A stretch of 64,000 bases of DNA from Alteribacter lacisalsi (GTDB lineage: Bacteria; Bacillota; Bacilli; Bacillales; Salisediminibacteriaceae): NCBI RefSeq assembly GCF_003226345.1, contig NZ_PDOF01000003.1, positions 62,001 to 126,000 of the forward strand, in the 5' to 3' direction. The notes beneath the pieces are model-generated. The model saw only the letters and a list, made by a program, of their open reading frames with translations, ran no database searches and had not been told where the DNA came from. Shown one piece after another: positions 33,881 to 47,502 of the stretch. The translations under genes and the position numbers were made by a program. Positions within the stretch are counted from its first letter, which is position 1, and each line of letters begins with the position of its first letter.

Positions 33881-34936
33881 CTAAATCAGGCTTACAGAGC
33901 CACTTTTCGCCGATGATTCGTATAGTCCCTGAATGATACGCTGCACTTTTGTCCCGTCCTCCGGTTTAGCCAGCGGCTCACTTTCTCCGAGACAGCAGTC
34001 CACAAAATGAACCAGTTGCCGTTCATAGCTTGACCGGGAATCGGTTTTTTCAAGATATGCCGGTGCAGAATCAAACAGAGAACCGTACCGTTCCTCGTAC
34101 AGACGGAATGGTGAGGTTTCTGCCCCGCCTTTATCACCGAGCAGGCGGACGTTGAGTGATTCTTCCTCCTTCTGATTGGCTGCAAAGGAGGATTCAATCA
34201 TCATCGACATCCCATTCTGGAATTTGACCATTCCGGAAGCGAGATCTTCAACCGTGTACTGCTCCGGATCCCACTCTCCAAGGAGGCCGACACCTTTACG
34301 GTTCCCTATCCGTTTATGAGTGGCGCCCATCACTTCCACCGGCTCCGGGTAACCGGTGAGGTACAGAGCCAGGTCGAGCATGTGGACACCCACATCAATA
34401 AGAGGTCCCCCACCCTGGAGCTCCTTTGATGTAAATACACCCCAGCCAGGTATGCCTCTTCTGCGCATCGCCTGCACATTCGTATGATAGATGGCTCCAA
34501 GGTCCCCTGAATAAATAGCCTTCTTTAATATTTGTGTTTGGAGGTTATAGCGGTGATGAAAAGAATAAATAAGAAGCCTGTCCGCCGCCTCTGCCGCCTC
34601 CTCCATTTCTTCTGCTTCTCCTGCTGTCATCGCCGGCGGTTTTTCACACAGCACGTGACAGCCTGCCTTCAGCGCTTTCAGCACCATCTCTCTATGAAAC
34701 TTATTCGGTGTACAGACACTGACCATATCCGGCTTCTGTTCCTCCAGCATCGTATCCACACAATCATAGGCGGCGGGAATTTCAAAATCACGGGCAAAAG
34801 CAGCCGCTTTTTCATACGTTCTGGAAACTGCAGCCACAAGCTCCGTCCTGTTGTCCTTTATGTAATAAGGTGCGTGAGCTCCCCTGGCAATCCCGCCGGG
34901 ACCGATGATGGCAGCTCGTAATGTGTGTTTGGTCAT
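33881..34936 (-). CDS. Gfo/Idh/MocA family oxidoreductase
   Basis: A 351-residue NAD(P)-dependent sugar dehydrogenase-type enzyme. N-terminal Rossmann motif AAIIGPGGIARGAHAPYY, then the family's CEKPPAM (catalytic Lys) and the C-terminal domain with GGGPLIDVGVHMLDLALYLTG holding the Asp and His of the active site. ATG 34936 follows AGGAGG; the longer frame to 34999 is not needed. It acts on an unidentified sugar or inositol. Divergent from the small membrane gene at 35029. Confidence 0.9.
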   Translation of the reverse strand: MTKHTLRAAIIGPGGIARGAHAPYYIKDNRTELVAAVSRTYEKAAAFARDFEIPAAYDCVDTMLEEQKPDMVSVCTPNKFHREMVLKALKAGCHVLCEKPPAMTAGEAEEMEEAAEAADRLLIYSFHHRYNLQTQILKKAIYSGDLGAIYHTNVQAMRRRGIPGWGVFTSKELQGGGPLIDVGVHMLDLALYLTGYPEPVEVMGATHKRIGNRKGVGLLGEWDPEQYTVEDLASGMVKFQNGMSMMIESSFAANQKEEESLNVRLLGDKGGAETSPFRLYEERYGSLFDSAPAYLEKTDSRSSYERQLVHFVDCCLGESEPLAKPEDGTKVQRIIQGLYESSAKSGSVSLI

Positions 34937-35028
34937 AGTTAAACCTCCTCGTAATTCTCTTACTGTCATTAGACTACTTGAAAAGATCGAATCATACAAT
35001 GATTTGTACAGGAGAGGAGAGGGGTATT

Positions 35029-35331
35029 ATGGCTGAGGAACGATACATTATATCAGAAGGGCGCAGATCCGGCTGGAGCCTGTCTGCTTATCTGAGCCTT
35101 GCTTTCGGGATTGCCTCACTTGCCGGCACTATGTTTTTATCGGTTTTGACTGTGCCGGGAGGGTTAACTGCCATTCTCCTTGCTGTTCCGGGCAGAAAAA
35201 GTGTCAGACGTTCTCTCGCCACTGCTGGTATGGTTCTCGGGATCCTGTCCCTGATGTTTATGCTGCTCTATTTCATTCTTTTTTTCGGTACGCTTGTTGA
35301 TCTGGAGGAAAAGATTATTGATCAGATCTAA
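35029..35331 (+). CDS. Small membrane protein (DUF4190-like)
   Basis: A 100-residue protein with two hydrophobic helices (about 17-50 and 65-90) separated by a short basic turn (GRKSVRRSLA), followed by an acidic tail. The Gly-rich second helix (ATAGMVLGILSLMFM) resembles DUF4190-type proteins. ATG 35029 follows GGAGAGGAGAGGGG. Function unknown. Confidence 0.65.
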   Translation: MAEERYIISEGRRSGWSLSAYLSLAFGIASLAGTMFLSVLTVPGGLTAILLAVPGRKSVRRSLATAGMVLGILSLMFMLLYFILFFGTLVDLEEKIIDQI

Positions 35332-35364
35332 TAAAACAAAAAGCTCTCTTCGAAAATATTATTA

Positions 35365-35476
35365 CGCTTCAGGCGGACGCTTTCCGCGGGCAACGCCTCA
35401 GCCTCCTACGGGATAAGCACCCTCCGGGGGTCTTCGGCCGTTGCTTTTCCCGCAGGAGTCGCCGCCTTCCGCTTCA
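35365..35476. repeat. GC-rich intergenic repeat, copy C
   Basis: Reads CAGGCGGACGCTTTCCGCGGG, CAGCCTCCTACGGG, GGGGGTCTTC, TTTTCCCGCAGGAGTCGCCGCC. Nearly the same as copy E and as copy B in the opposite sense. Confidence 0.8.
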
Positions 35477-35573
35477 TAATTAACTATACGAAAAGCTGCA
35501 TTTTATTTGAAAACAGACACCTAGTGAGAATACTGCTTTCAAACCATTTGGGAGTGAAATTGGTCAGCTGGTT

Positions 35574-35668
35574 ACGTGCGGAGCTTGACGGGAGCCTCCT
35601 GCGGCTATGGAGGCTTGCCGGCATCGCCGCGGAAAGCGAACGAACGGCGTGGAGCGAAGCTTCTTTTC
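35574..35668. repeat. GC-rich intergenic repeat, copy D
   Basis: Inverted relative to copy C. It contains ACGTGCGGAGCTTGACGGGAG, CTGCGGCTATGGAGG and GCCGCGGAAAGCGAACGAACGG and closely matches copy A. Together copies C and D fill most of the gap between the small membrane gene and eno. Confidence 0.7.
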
Positions 35669-35693
35669 AGTGTAGCTTAAATCATACAGAAAA

Positions 35694-35728
35694 AACCTCC
35701 GCTTCCCTTGAAAGGAAAGCGGAGGTTT
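35694..35728 (-). terminator. Terminator after eno (end of glycolytic operon)
   Basis: Minus-strand stem AAACCTCCGCTT / AAGCGGAGGTTT followed by TTTT. Confidence 0.9.
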
Positions 35729-35742
35729 TATTAGTAACCGGA

Positions 35743-37050
<1,308 letters not shown>

Positions 37051-37127
37051 TTATAGTTTTCCTTCCGGTTGTAAAAGAACCAAATGGGTATTCGCCCCGT
37101 GTTCTTTTTTCACCTGCAAAGGGGATA

Positions 37128-39420
<2,293 letters not shown>

Positions 39421-39464
39421 TCAGCCTCCTGTAATTCAATCTGTTTTGCGGTTAACCCGCATCT

Positions 39465-40649
39465 TTACTTGTCGTTTAATGCGACTACGCCAGGCAGTTC
39501 CTTGCCTTCCATAAACTCAAGAGAAGCACCGCCGCCTGTAGAGATATGATCCATACGGTCTGCCATCCCGAATTTTTCAACCGCTGCTGCGGAGTCACCG
39601 CCGCCAATGACTGTATACGTACCTTCTGCACCGGCAAGGGCTTCACCTACCGCTTTTGTGCCGTTGGCAAACGTTTCAAGTTCGAACACACCCATAGGTC
39701 CGTTCCAGATCGCCAGCTTGGAAGAAGCGATCACTTCGCTGAACGTCTCCCGTGTTTTAGGTCCGATATCAAGACCTTCCCAGTCACCAGGGATGCTGTC
39801 GATGGATACGACCTGGGTATTGGCATCTTCACCGAAATCATCGGCTACAACCACGTCTTCAGGCATATACAGGTTTACACCGTTCTTTTCTGCTTTTGCC
39901 ATGAACTCTTTTGCAAGCTCAATTTTATCTTCTTCAAGAAGAGATTTCCCAATTTCATAGCCGCGGGCTTTGATAAACGTGTAAGCAAGGCCGCCGCCGA
40001 TAATCAGGTTGTCCACTTTCTCAAGGAGGTTATCAATAACGCCGATCTTATCTTTTACTTTCGCCCCGCCGATGATGGCAGTAAATGGACGTTCCGGATC
40101 AAGAAGCGCTTTGCCGAGTACATCAAGTTCCTTTTCCATAAGAAGGCCTGCCACAGCCGGAAGGTGGTGTGCAACGCCTTCTGTTGATGCATGTGCGCGG
40201 TGAGCCGCACCGAATGCATCGTTTACATAGACGTCGGCAAGTTCTGCAAAGGATGCCGCAAGGTCTGCATCGTTCTTTTCTTCGCCTGCTTCGAAGCGGA
40301 CGTTTTCCAAAAGAACAATATCCCCTTCACCGAGTTGTTCTATTGCTTTTTTCGGTTCATCACCATAGACTTCGTCTGTTTTGAGAACTTCTTTGCCCAG
40401 AAGATTGCTTAGATGCTTTGCAACCGGGTCCAGACGCAGGTCTTCAACAACGCTTCCTTTCGGACGGCCCAGGTGACTTGCGAGAATCACTTTTGCTCCC
40501 TGTTCAGTGAGATACTGAATGGTTGGGAGAGCTGCACGGATCCGAGTGTCGTCTGTTACTTCTCCGTCTTTCATTGGAACGTTGAAGTCCACACGGCAAA
40601 AAACCCGTTTACCTTGAAGGTCGAGGTCACGAATTGATTTTTTGTTCAT
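39465..40649 (-). CDS. pgk: Phosphoglycerate kinase
   Basis: A 394-residue kinase making ATP from 1,3-bisphosphoglycerate. CRVDFNVPM near the N-terminus, [18 protein letters not shown], and the nucleotide-binding [13 protein letters not shown] with [18 protein letters not shown] at the end. ATG 40649 follows AGGAGG; the 40-residue extension to 40769 crosses the intergenic hairpin and is not real. Confidence 0.97.
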   Translation of the reverse strand: MNKKSIRDLDLQGKRVFCRVDFNVPMKDGEVTDDTRIRAALPTIQYLTEQGAKVILASHLGRPKGSVVEDLRLDPVAKHLSNLLGKEVLKTDEVYGDEPKKAIEQLGEGDIVLLENVRFEAGEEKNDADLAASFAELADVYVNDAFGAAHRAHASTEGVAHHLPAVAGLLMEKELDVLGKALLDPERPFTAIIGGAKVKDKIGVIDNLLEKVDNLIIGGGLAYTFIKARGYEIGKSLLEEDKIELAKEFMAKAEKNGVNLYMPEDVVVADDFGEDANTQVVSIDSIPGDWEGLDIGPKTRETFSEVIASSKLAIWNGPMGVFELETFANGTKAVGEALAGAEGTYTVIGGGDSAAAVEKFGMADRMDHISTGGGASLEFMEGKELPGVVALNDK

Positions 40650-40800
40650 GAAGATGGCCTCCTCATTGCTTTTATTTTTGAAGTGGGTGCGTCGATACAA
40701 GCAGCTTTTCGTTTTTCGTGAAGCAGGCGCTCGCCGCCTTACACTTCCTTCAGATATCCGCTTGGACATCGGTACTTTCGAAATGAGTTAAGTAAGGATG

Positions 40801-40833
40801 AAAGAGGAAAGCGGACAATTCCGTTTCCTCTTT
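40801..40833 (-). terminator. Hairpin between gapA and pgk
   Basis: Inverted repeat AAAGAGGAAACGGA / TCCGCTTTCCTCTTT with loop ATTG. It has no full T-run, so it is likely a partial terminator or an RNA-stabilising stem that keeps gapA mRNA more abundant than the genes after it. Confidence 0.55.
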
Positions 40834-40860
40834 CGGATGTTACTGTGGGTTCTAAGAGGC

Positions 40861-41883
<1,023 letters not shown>

Positions 41884-41967
41884 TTAGATTGGTAAAGAAA
41901 GTTTTATATTTCAAAGGGTATTCCCCTTGATTCACAAATTTAAAGCCTGTTTTTCAGAAAACAGGGT

Positions 41968-42999
41968 TCATATTCTCGTTTTTTCGAGAATCGCCCTCGC
42001 TGCGCCTTCGTCAGTGACGAGCACTTCGCTTGGTCCCTGCTTCATATAGGCACGGATGGCGTCTCCTTTTGAAGAGCCTCCTGCGACTGCAATCACGTTT
42101 GGAAGAGCATTCAGATCTTCCATTTGAAGTCCGATCGTAAGCACTTTATGGATAATATCCCCACTATGATCGAAATAATAACCAAACGCTTCTGCAACTG
42201 CCTTCTTCTCCTGCAGTTTACTGACCACTTCCTCAGATGACTGTCTTCTCTTCGCCATCGTTTTGGCTTCACCGATGCCATGAACAACCATTGTCGCCGA
42301 ACGGATCAGGTTCAGAATTTCCCTGACAGACGGTTCTTCAATCAGTGAACTGTAGGAATCTTTCCCTAACTGATCCGGTACGTGAAGCAGCCGGTATCTG
42401 CCTGATGCTCTCCGCGCCATTTCGGCACAGATTGTATTGGCCTGATTTTCAACCTGCTCACCAAGTCCGCCGCGGGCCGGCACGAAAATTGCCTGCCGGA
42501 GTTCGGCATTGGGGACCATCATTTCCGCAACGGCTGAGATTGACGTCCCTCCCGTTACAGCAATAATATTCTCCCTTTCGGTGAGCGACTTTTTCATGAT
42601 CGCTACACAGGCTCGCCCCATCTCATTTTTGACCCATGGGAACTGGTCGCTGTCACCGGGAACGATAACCACCTGATCTAGCTGAAAAATGTCCTGAAGC
42701 TTTTTTTCCATCGTACTCAGGTTGAAGGTTTCCTTCATGACTTCCTCGAGTTGAACAAGTAAATTGTGCCCTTCTTCTGTGAGAGTCATACCGGAAGAGG
42801 CTACGTAAAGTAGACCTTGATCCTTCAGAAACATCACTTCGCTTCTGAGTACACGTTCACTCATCTCCAGACTTGCTGCCAGGTTTCGTCTGCCGATTGG
42901 CTCCATTAACCGGACGAAGCGGAGAATCCGATATCTCATGCTCATGGTGTCCACGAGTTCGGGAAGCAGCTTTTTTTGAATATCCAGCAATCGATTCAT
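41968..42999 (-). CDS. cggR: Central glycolytic genes regulator CggR
   Basis: A 343-residue SorC/DeoR-type repressor. The N-terminal winged helix (about 20-90) includes RFVRLMEPIGRRNLAASLEMSERVLRSEV, and the rest is a sugar-phosphate-binding domain with VTGGTSISAVAEM and VAGGSSKGDAIRAY. CggR represses its own operon and is released by fructose-1,6-bisphosphate. ATG 42999 follows AAAGGAG. A matching operator lies upstream. Confidence 0.95.
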   Translation of the reverse strand: MNRLLDIQKKLLPELVDTMSMRYRILRFVRLMEPIGRRNLAASLEMSERVLRSEVMFLKDQGLLYVASSGMTLTEEGHNLLVQLEEVMKETFNLSTMEKKLQDIFQLDQVVIVPGDSDQFPWVKNEMGRACVAIMKKSLTERENIIAVTGGTSISAVAEMMVPNAELRQAIFVPARGGLGEQVENQANTICAEMARRASGRYRLLHVPDQLGKDSYSSLIEEPSVREILNLIRSATMVVHGIGEAKTMAKRRQSSEEVVSKLQEKKAVAEAFGYYFDHSGDIIHKVLTIGLQMEDLNALPNVIAVAGGSSKGDAIRAYMKQGPSEVLVTDEGAARAILEKTRI

Positions 43000-43082
43000 A
43001 GGCTGCAGCTCCTTTTTTCATTTGTCCGTTTATATGTAACAATCCCCGGGCATAGTGAGACAAGCGCACAGGGAGGGACCGG

Positions 43083-43118
43083 GACGCTCGAAGTCCCCCA
43101 TAGACATAATGTGTCCCA
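43083..43118 (-). promoter_or_regulatory. CggR operator
   Basis: On the minus strand GGGAC-N6-TGTC, a four-base gap, then GGGGAC-N6-CGTC follow the known operator pattern CGGGAC-N6-TGTC-N4-CGGGAC-N6-TGTC closely, with the exact spacing. It lies about 85 bp before the cggR start. A bound CggR tetramer would block elongation from the promoter upstream. I could not identify that promoter with confidence. Confidence 0.88.
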
Positions 43119-43167
43119 ATGAGTCGAAAAAAAAGACCCTTTTTCCTGCTGACAGAAAAATTTCTCC

Positions 43168-43191
43168 GGAAAGCTCCCAATTGAGCTTTCC
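43168..43191 (-). terminator. Terminator after the glutaredoxin-like gene
   Basis: Minus-strand stem GGAAAGCTC / GGGAGCTTTCC with loop AATT, followed after five bases by AATTTTT. Confidence 0.65.
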
Positions 43192-43229
43192 AAAGACATT
43201 GTAGCAAGTAAAGAATCATGATTCAAGAA

Positions 43230-43484
43230 TTAAGTTGTAAAGATTGTATTTAGATTTTTTTCCAGCGTGTAAAGAGAGAGTCTGCCTTCATCGACGACAG
43301 CCCCGTTTTCCGCCTCCACAACCGGTATCCGGATCTGGTATTTTTCAAGAAGGACATCGTCTTTATAAATATCAACCTCGTTGATTTCAAACGAATACTC
43401 GTCTTTCAGCATTTCGAGAAGAACAAGACCTTCCTCACAGAGGGGACAGTCTTTTTTTGTATAAAAAGTCAGGTTGCGGTTCAT
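43230..43484 (-). CDS. Glutaredoxin-like protein
   Basis: An 84-residue thioredoxin-fold protein: NLTFYTKKDCPLCEEGLVLLE has the redox CPLC motif, and YQIRIPVVEAENG includes the cis-Pro. It belongs to the DUF836/glutaredoxin-like family often encoded beside cggR. ATG 43484 follows GAAAGGAAA; the longer frame to 43550 overlaps sigL. The sigL stop is 16 bp into that overlap zone, so the two may be co-transcribed. Electron partner unknown. Confidence 0.85.
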   Translation of the reverse strand: MNRNLTFYTKKDCPLCEEGLVLLEMLKDEYSFEINEVDIYKDDVLLEKYQIRIPVVEAENGAVVDEGRLSLYTLEKNLNTIFTT

Positions 43485-43500
43485 TGTGTTTCCTTTCTGG

Positions 43501-44859
43501 TCAGGCGTATCTTTTTCTCCGGGATGAAGATGGGATATGCATTTCATCACGGTATTTAGCCACTGTCCTTCTGGAGATCCGGATGTCGTAGTCGGATTTC
43601 AGAAGATCGGCAAGTTTCTGATCGGAAAGCGGTTTGTTTTTCGACTCCTGGTCCACAAGGCGCTTCAGATAAATTTTTACTTTTTCAGAAGAAGCACCAT
43701 CCCCGTTTCCACTTCCGGCACCAACCATGGAAGTAAAGAAGTATTTCAGCTCATAGACACCTTGAGGCGTCTGAATATATTTTCTTGTTGTGGCACGGGA
43801 AACGGTCGACTCGTGCACACCAACCTGCTCAGCAATCTGCTTGAGGGTTAAGGGTTTCAGGTGGCCAGGCCCATCTTCAAGAAAATGTTCCTGATGCGAA
43901 ACAACCGCTTCTGTAACTTTACGCAGGGTTTCCTGCCGCTGAGCAATGCTTTTTATGATCCACTGAAGCTGCTCTTTTTTCTGTTTAAGATAATGGTTCA
44001 GTTCAGCATCCTGCTCCTGAAGCATTTTTTCATAGTTCGGGTTGACGAATACTTTTGGGATATACTGGTCGTTGAGAATAACCTGATACTGTCCTTCAAT
44101 TTTTTTTACGGTCACATCCGGCGTTACATACTCGGCCGGTTCATCGTAAAAGGCTGCTCCGGGTTTAGGGTTGAGCGTTTTTATAAGGTCGGCTACACTC
44201 TGAACATCCTGAAGAGTGACACCTTCTTTTTTTGCAATTTTTTTGTATTGTTTGCTGCCCAGAAGATCAAGATCATTTTCAACGACCCGTTCTGCCAGCG
44301 GATCACGGTTCTCAAGCTGCCTCAGTTGGAGCAGCAGGCAGTCTTTAAGCGATACAGCACCAATACCGGCAGGTTCAAGACCTTGAAGAACTGCCAGTGC
44401 GCCTCGTGTATCCTCAACCGATTCATCAAGTTCCTCGGCAAACGTTTCTATGTCGTAGGGCAGATAGCCGTTTTCATCGGTATTTAATGCAAGATAAATG
44501 ACAATACGCCGCTGTTTCTCAGGTATTTCAAGAAAACGGATCTGGCGCAGGAGTGCATCCTGGAGACCCTCTTCCCTGCTGCTGACGTGATCAATCGCAG
44601 AGTATTCATCATCGGAATCATGGTTATTGCGGCGGCTGTCAAAATGAGGAGTCTGCAGATTGATACTGTCTCTGACAAGCTCTTCGCCGGCCCGCTTTTC
44701 CTTCAATTCAATGAGGGGATTTTCCAGCTGCTGTTCATGCAGGTAATGGTTTAAGTCAAGTGCTGAATACTGGAGAATCGTAATTGCCTGTCTCAGTTCA
44801 TTGGTCATGACAAGCTTCATTGTCTGCTGCTGATACAGCCCTAAATCCATATTCATCAT
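43501..44859 (-). CDS. sigL: RNA polymerase sigma-54 factor (SigL/RpoN)
   Basis: A 452-residue sigma-54. The Gln-rich region I (MDLGLYQQQTMKLVMTNELRQAITILQ) contacts activators, a core-binding domain follows, then a helix-turn-helix (LTLKQIAEQVGVHESTVSRATTRKY) and the RpoN box (ISRRTVAKYRDEMHIPSSSRRK) near the end. ATG 44859 follows GGGAGG. In B. subtilis SigL drives levanase, branched-chain and arginine catabolic genes with bEBP activators; no such targets are visible here. Confidence 0.96.
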   Translation of the reverse strand: MMNMDLGLYQQQTMKLVMTNELRQAITILQYSALDLNHYLHEQQLENPLIELKEKRAGEELVRDSINLQTPHFDSRRNNHDSDDEYSAIDHVSSREEGLQDALLRQIRFLEIPEKQRRIVIYLALNTDENGYLPYDIETFAEELDESVEDTRGALAVLQGLEPAGIGAVSLKDCLLLQLRQLENRDPLAERVVENDLDLLGSKQYKKIAKKEGVTLQDVQSVADLIKTLNPKPGAAFYDEPAEYVTPDVTVKKIEGQYQVILNDQYIPKVFVNPNYEKMLQEQDAELNHYLKQKKEQLQWIIKSIAQRQETLRKVTEAVVSHQEHFLEDGPGHLKPLTLKQIAEQVGVHESTVSRATTRKYIQTPQGVYELKYFFTSMVGAGSGNGDGASSEKVKIYLKRLVDQESKNKPLSDQKLADLLKSDYDIRISRRTVAKYRDEMHIPSSSRRKRYA

Positions 44860-44881
44860 GAGGTACAACCTCCCTCATTCA

Positions 44882-44910
44882 AGTATACATGATGTGACAA
44901 ATTCTTTAAA
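44882..44910 (-). promoter_or_regulatory. Promoter of sigL
   Basis: Minus-strand TTTAAA (44905-44910), 17-bp spacer, TATACT (44882-44887), about 25 bp before the start codon. Confidence 0.45.
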
Positions 44911-45136
44911 CAATCCGGACAATCTGATTGTTTCACAGAACTAATTCTATCATATAATGTATGCGCTTTCTTTGTGTAATATCTGTCATCCGGCTGATTT
45001 GAAGCCTGCATGTCCGTCAGATCACCAAGTATAGTAATTTTGATGCCCTATTTCATGGTTCCGTGTTTGAACATGTACGGATTAGGCTATCATGAAAAGT
45101 GTCGATTTATTTAAGCGAGTACATAGGGCGTAATTA

Positions 45137-45153
45137 TTTGACCTTCATTGACC
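45137..45153 (+). promoter_or_regulatory. CtsR box at clpP
   Basis: TTTGACC-TTC-ATTGACC matches the CtsR tandem heptamer (complement of RGTCAAA-N3-RGTCAAA) with one mismatch. It covers the -35 element TTGACC of a promoter whose -10 is TATGAT at 45162-45167 (18-bp spacer). CtsR would repress clpP until heat or protein stress. Confidence 0.85.
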
Positions 45154-45233
45154 ATTGAGGTTATGATAAAGGTACCTTCATCCAAGAAGCAGATATGGTG
45201 ATAAAAAATTGAGTACTCAGAGGAGGATTTTAC

Positions 45234-45821
45234 ATGAACTTAATTCCTACAGTAATTGAACAGACGAACCGCGGAGAAAGAGCGTATGACATCTACTCCC
45301 GTCTTCTGAAAGACCGGATTATTATGCTGGGTTCAGGCATTGATGACAACGTGGCCAACTCAATTGTAGCCCAGCTCCTGTTCCTTGCAGCAGAGGATCC
45401 GGAAAAGGACATTTCCCTTTACATCAACAGCCCGGGCGGATCCATTACATCCGGCATGGCCATTTATGATACGATGCAGTTTATTGCACCGAAAGTACAG
45501 ACAATCTGTATCGGTATGGCAGCAAGCATGGGAGCATTCCTCCTTGCAGCGGGTGAACCAGGTAAGCGTTTTGCCCTGCCAAACAGTGAAGTCATGATCC
45601 ACCAGCCGCTCGGCGGCACTCAGGGGCAGGCTTCTGATATTGAAATTCATGCGAAGCGGATCCTTGAAATGCGCGAGAAACTAAACCAGATTCTCGCTGA
45701 GCGCACAGGCCAGCCTCTTGAAGTGATTCAACGTGATACGGACCGTGATAACTTCATGACTGCTGAAAATGCGAAAAAGTACGGCCTGATCGATGACGTT
45801 ATGGCTAAAAAGCCGGAATAA
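45234..45821 (+). CDS. clpP: ATP-dependent Clp protease proteolytic subunit
   Basis: A 195-residue serine protease forming the ClpP tetradecamer, used with ClpX/ClpC. Catalytic triad visible: Ser98 in [11 protein letters not shown], His123 in [10 protein letters not shown] and the Asp in [11 protein letters not shown]-terminal [25 protein letters not shown] is the axial-loop region. ATG 45234 follows AGGAGG. Single-gene unit with its own terminator. Confidence 0.98.
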   Translation: MNLIPTVIEQTNRGERAYDIYSRLLKDRIIMLGSGIDDNVANSIVAQLLFLAAEDPEKDISLYINSPGGSITSGMAIYDTMQFIAPKVQTICIGMAASMGAFLLAAGEPGKRFALPNSEVMIHQPLGGTQGQASDIEIHAKRILEMREKLNQILAERTGQPLEVIQRDTDRDNFMTAENAKKYGLIDDVMAKKPE

Positions 45822-45850
45822 AGCGGTGTAAAACCGACATACAAACCAAA

Positions 45851-45883
45851 TGCCCCTGCCAGGTTAAAAACCTGCAGGGGCAC
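45851..45883 (+). terminator. Terminator after clpP
   Basis: Stem TGCCCCTGC.AGG / CCTGCAGGGGCA followed by a seven-base T-run. Confidence 0.9.
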
Positions 45884-45933
45884 TTTTTTTGATCTTCCTT
45901 TATGGTCTTTTTGCGTAGAATGCCGTTTTATTC

Positions 45934-46042
45934 CGCTGCAGGCGGACGCTTTCCGCGGGCATCGCTTCAGCCTCCTCGGGTAAAACGCCCTGCGGGGTCT
46001 TCTATCGATGCTTTTCCCGCAGGAGTCACCACCTTAAGCTCC
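45934..46042. repeat. GC-rich intergenic repeat, copy E
   Basis: Reads GCTGCAGGCGGACGC, TTTCCGCGGGCATCG, CAGCCTCCTCGGG, CCTGCGGGGTCTTC, TTTTCCCGCAGGAGTCACCACC: same element as copies B and C. It fills most of the gap between clpP and crh. Confidence 0.8.
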
Positions 46043-46135
46043 ACATCAGAATATAACAGCTTATCATTTTAAGGGCAGCTTTCCGGATAGAATGAAACAG
46101 CTTTTTTATGAAACCGGTTGCTTTTTAGAGCTGAA

Positions 46136-46393
46136 TTATTCTTCTTTTTCTACGAAATCCCTGAGTGCAGCCAGTGCCTCTTTTTCATCACTGCCTTCAA
46201 TTGTCAATGAAATGGTTTTGCCCGCACCTACTGCCAGACTCATAATCCCCATGATACTTTTAGCGTTTACCTTTTTTCCGTCGCGCTCAATAAAAATATC
46301 AGATGAAAAACGGTTGGCTTCCTGAACAAACAATGCTGCAGGTCGCGCCTGAAGCCCCGCTTTTCTTTTTACTGTTACATTTTCTTCAATCAT
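46136..46393 (-). CDS. crh: HPr-like catabolite repression protein Crh
   Basis: An 85-residue HPr paralogue. Position 15 is Gln (KAGLQARPAA) instead of the His that PTS enzyme I phosphorylates, while Ser46 (NAKSIMGIMSL) for HprK is kept. That combination defines Crh, a CcpA co-repressor that cannot act in sugar transport. ATG 46393 follows GGGAGGAACG. Last gene of yvcI-rapZ-yvcK-whiA-crh. Confidence 0.96.
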   Translation of the reverse strand: MIEENVTVKRKAGLQARPAALFVQEANRFSSDIFIERDGKKVNAKSIMGIMSLAVGAGKTISLTIEGSDEKEALAALRDFVEKEE

Positions 46394-46485
46394 GATCGTT
46401 CCTCCCTTTTACCCGTTTAATTGTGCTGTTTTTTTGTATGGCTGTCGAAGCGCTTTCAAATTAAGTAGGTGAAAGGAACAGCCTC

Positions 46486-47433
46486 TTATGGCTGCACCTT
46501 TTCACCGGCCTTTAGTTTCATGGCATACTCATCAATTTTCCTGAGTCGGTGGTTCACACCGGATTTACTGACTTTTCCGCTTTCCACCATTTCCCCGAGC
46601 TCCTTCAGGGTCACGTCCTGATGATTCACACGAAGCTCAGCGATTTCCCTGAGCTTGTCCGGCAGGACGTGAAGGCCGACTTCCTGCTGGATAAACTTTA
46701 TATTTTCGACCTGCCTTAAAGCTGCACCGACCGTTTTATTCAGGTTGGCTGTTTCGCAGTTCACGAGCCGGTTAACAGAATTTCTCATATCCTTCATAAT
46801 CCGTACATCTTCGAAACGAAGCAGTGACTGATGGGCGCCAACAACGTTCAGAAAATCACTGATCCTCTCTCCCTCTTTAAGGTAGAGGATGAAGCCTTTC
46901 TTTCTTTCGAGCATTTTGGCATTCAGATTGAAATGATTCATGAGTCGCCTCAGTGAGTCATTATGCTCTTCATAAAGAGAGAAAATTTCCAGATGATAGG
47001 AAGAGGTTTCAGGATGACTCACCGATCCTCCCGCAAGAAAAGCCCCTCGCAAATAAGCCCTTTTACAGCAGTCCGAAGCAATCAGATCAGGGGATATTTC
47101 ACGTGTAAAAGTGAAGGATTCGCTCATGATCTTTAGTTCTTCCAGGAGCATCATTGCTTCTCTTGAAATCCTCACCACATACACATTATTCTTTTTCAGT
47201 CTCATCTTCTTACGGACAAGAAGTTCCGCGTGAAGAGGAAAACATGCTTTAATCAGCGAATAAATCCGCCTTGCAATCGCTGCATTCTCTGTCTGGATAT
47301 CAAGAATGAGCTGTTTGTTTCCAAATGACAGAGAGCCGTTCATCCGGATGAGTGCGGCCAGTTCTGCTTTGCTGCAGCACTGGTCCACATCCAGCTGGGT
47401 AAGCTCTTTTTTAGTCATGGAAGCAAAGGACAT
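46486..47433 (-). CDS. whiA: WhiA, LAGLIDADG-like/HTH DNA-binding protein
   Basis: A 315-residue protein. The N-terminal two-thirds is a degenerate homing-endonuclease fold ([40 protein letters not shown] region) and the C-terminus carries a helix-turn-helix ([28 protein letters not shown]). In Bacilli WhiA influences cell division, chromosome segregation and lipid composition. ATG 47433 follows GGAGGTG; the upstream GTG overlaps that site. Confidence 0.96.
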   Translation of the reverse strand: MSFASMTKKELTQLDVDQCCSKAELAALIRMNGSLSFGNKQLILDIQTENAAIARRIYSLIKACFPLHAELLVRKKMRLKKNNVYVVRISREAMMLLEELKIMSESFTFTREISPDLIASDCCKRAYLRGAFLAGGSVSHPETSSYHLEIFSLYEEHNDSLRRLMNHFNLNAKMLERKKGFILYLKEGERISDFLNVVGAHQSLLRFEDVRIMKDMRNSVNRLVNCETANLNKTVGAALRQVENIKFIQQEVGLHVLPDKLREIAELRVNHQDVTLKELGEMVESGKVSKSGVNHRLRKIDEYAMKLKAGEKVQP

Positions 47434-47502
47434 CCGCCCCACCTCCTGACGCAGTCCGATTTCGAACGAGGACTGCCTGTTTATTTTACTTGTACACCAA
47501 GG

